31,636 nt of DNA from Hypsibius dujardini. Its lineage: Eukaryota; Tardigrada; Eutardigrada; Parachela; Hypsibiidae. Below, in pieces: positions 31,503 through 31,636 of the stretch. The notes beneath the pieces were generated by a model, which did no database searches, was not told the origin of the DNA, and saw only the letters and a program-made list of their open reading frames with translations. The number at the start of each line of letters is the position of its first letter. Within the stretch, counting starts at the first letter, position 1. The position numbers were made by a program, and so were the translations under genes. The stretch covers positions 1 to 31,636 of the forward strand of contig LRSR01011946.1 of assembly GCA_001579985.1 (NCBI GenBank), given 5' to 3'.

Positions 31503-31636
31503 CAGTATCCAAACTAGTTCGACGATGAGGGAATTTGCACACCGTTTGTATCGGAACTGTCGATCTTGATTGTAACTGTCTGACTTAGCGAGCGTTCAAC
31601 AATGACGTCAGCGCCTGATATTAAGCGACCTTACTC

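Noticed and set aside
1-31636. CRISPR arrays, operons, tRNA or rRNA genes
   Set aside because: No direct-repeat/spacer pattern, no cloverleaf or rRNA-like sequence was seen, and the spliced genes and transposons show an animal genome.

Overview
This is a eukaryotic, animal-type genomic window. Coding exons are separated by GT-AG introns of roughly 60 bp to 1.3 kb, AATAAA signals follow several stop codons, and the intergenic DNA is full of decayed Tc1/mariner elements, solo-LTR-like repeats, a foldback element and microsatellites. Its main content is a head-to-tail array of divergent seven-transmembrane receptors, all on the + strand. I assign them to the insect-type gustatory receptor (Gr/GRL) superfamily. 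The reasons are length (437-447 residues after splicing), multi-pass topology, an N-terminal 'tGFLP' motif, three phase-0 introns near the 3' end, and a tiny last exon aligning with the family's TYhhhhhQF signature in the altered form SFhhhANEL. This points to an arthropod or close relative (crustacean, chelicerate, myriapod or tardigrade). I cannot name the organism.

Layout. 1-2.37 kb: a (CAGA)n microsatellite, a dead Tc1/mariner fragment and ACTCCA-rich repeats. 2.38-3.51 kb: Gr pseudogene A; an orphan last exon lies at 5.11 kb with an inverted repeat pair between them. 6.3-7.42 kb: a duplicated Gr promoter region interrupted by a solo LTR, then an N-terminal Gr remnant. 8.75-10.49 kb: intact gene B. 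11.43-12.65 kb: a second LTR, then pseudogene D with a large internal deletion. 14.52-17.51 kb: intact gene C, with a 1.25 kb mariner in intron 2. 18.07-18.57 kb: a Gr remnant. 20.68-22.66 kb: an orphan Gr exon 3, a third LTR and a Gr pseudogene. 23.37-26.08 kb: intact gene F. 28.01-31.47 kb: intact gene G, with a 500 bp foldback element in an intron.

The array has two subfamilies. A-D form one. F, G and the 21-22.6 kb pseudogene form the other, which has an extra phase-1 intron. At least six broken copies beside four intact ones show birth-and-death evolution. B and C share long 5' and 3' flanks, so they came from a segmental duplication. The intact genes probably encode subunits of tetrameric ligand-gated cation channels in sensory neurons; this is inferred from the superfamily, and no ligand can be read from the sequence.
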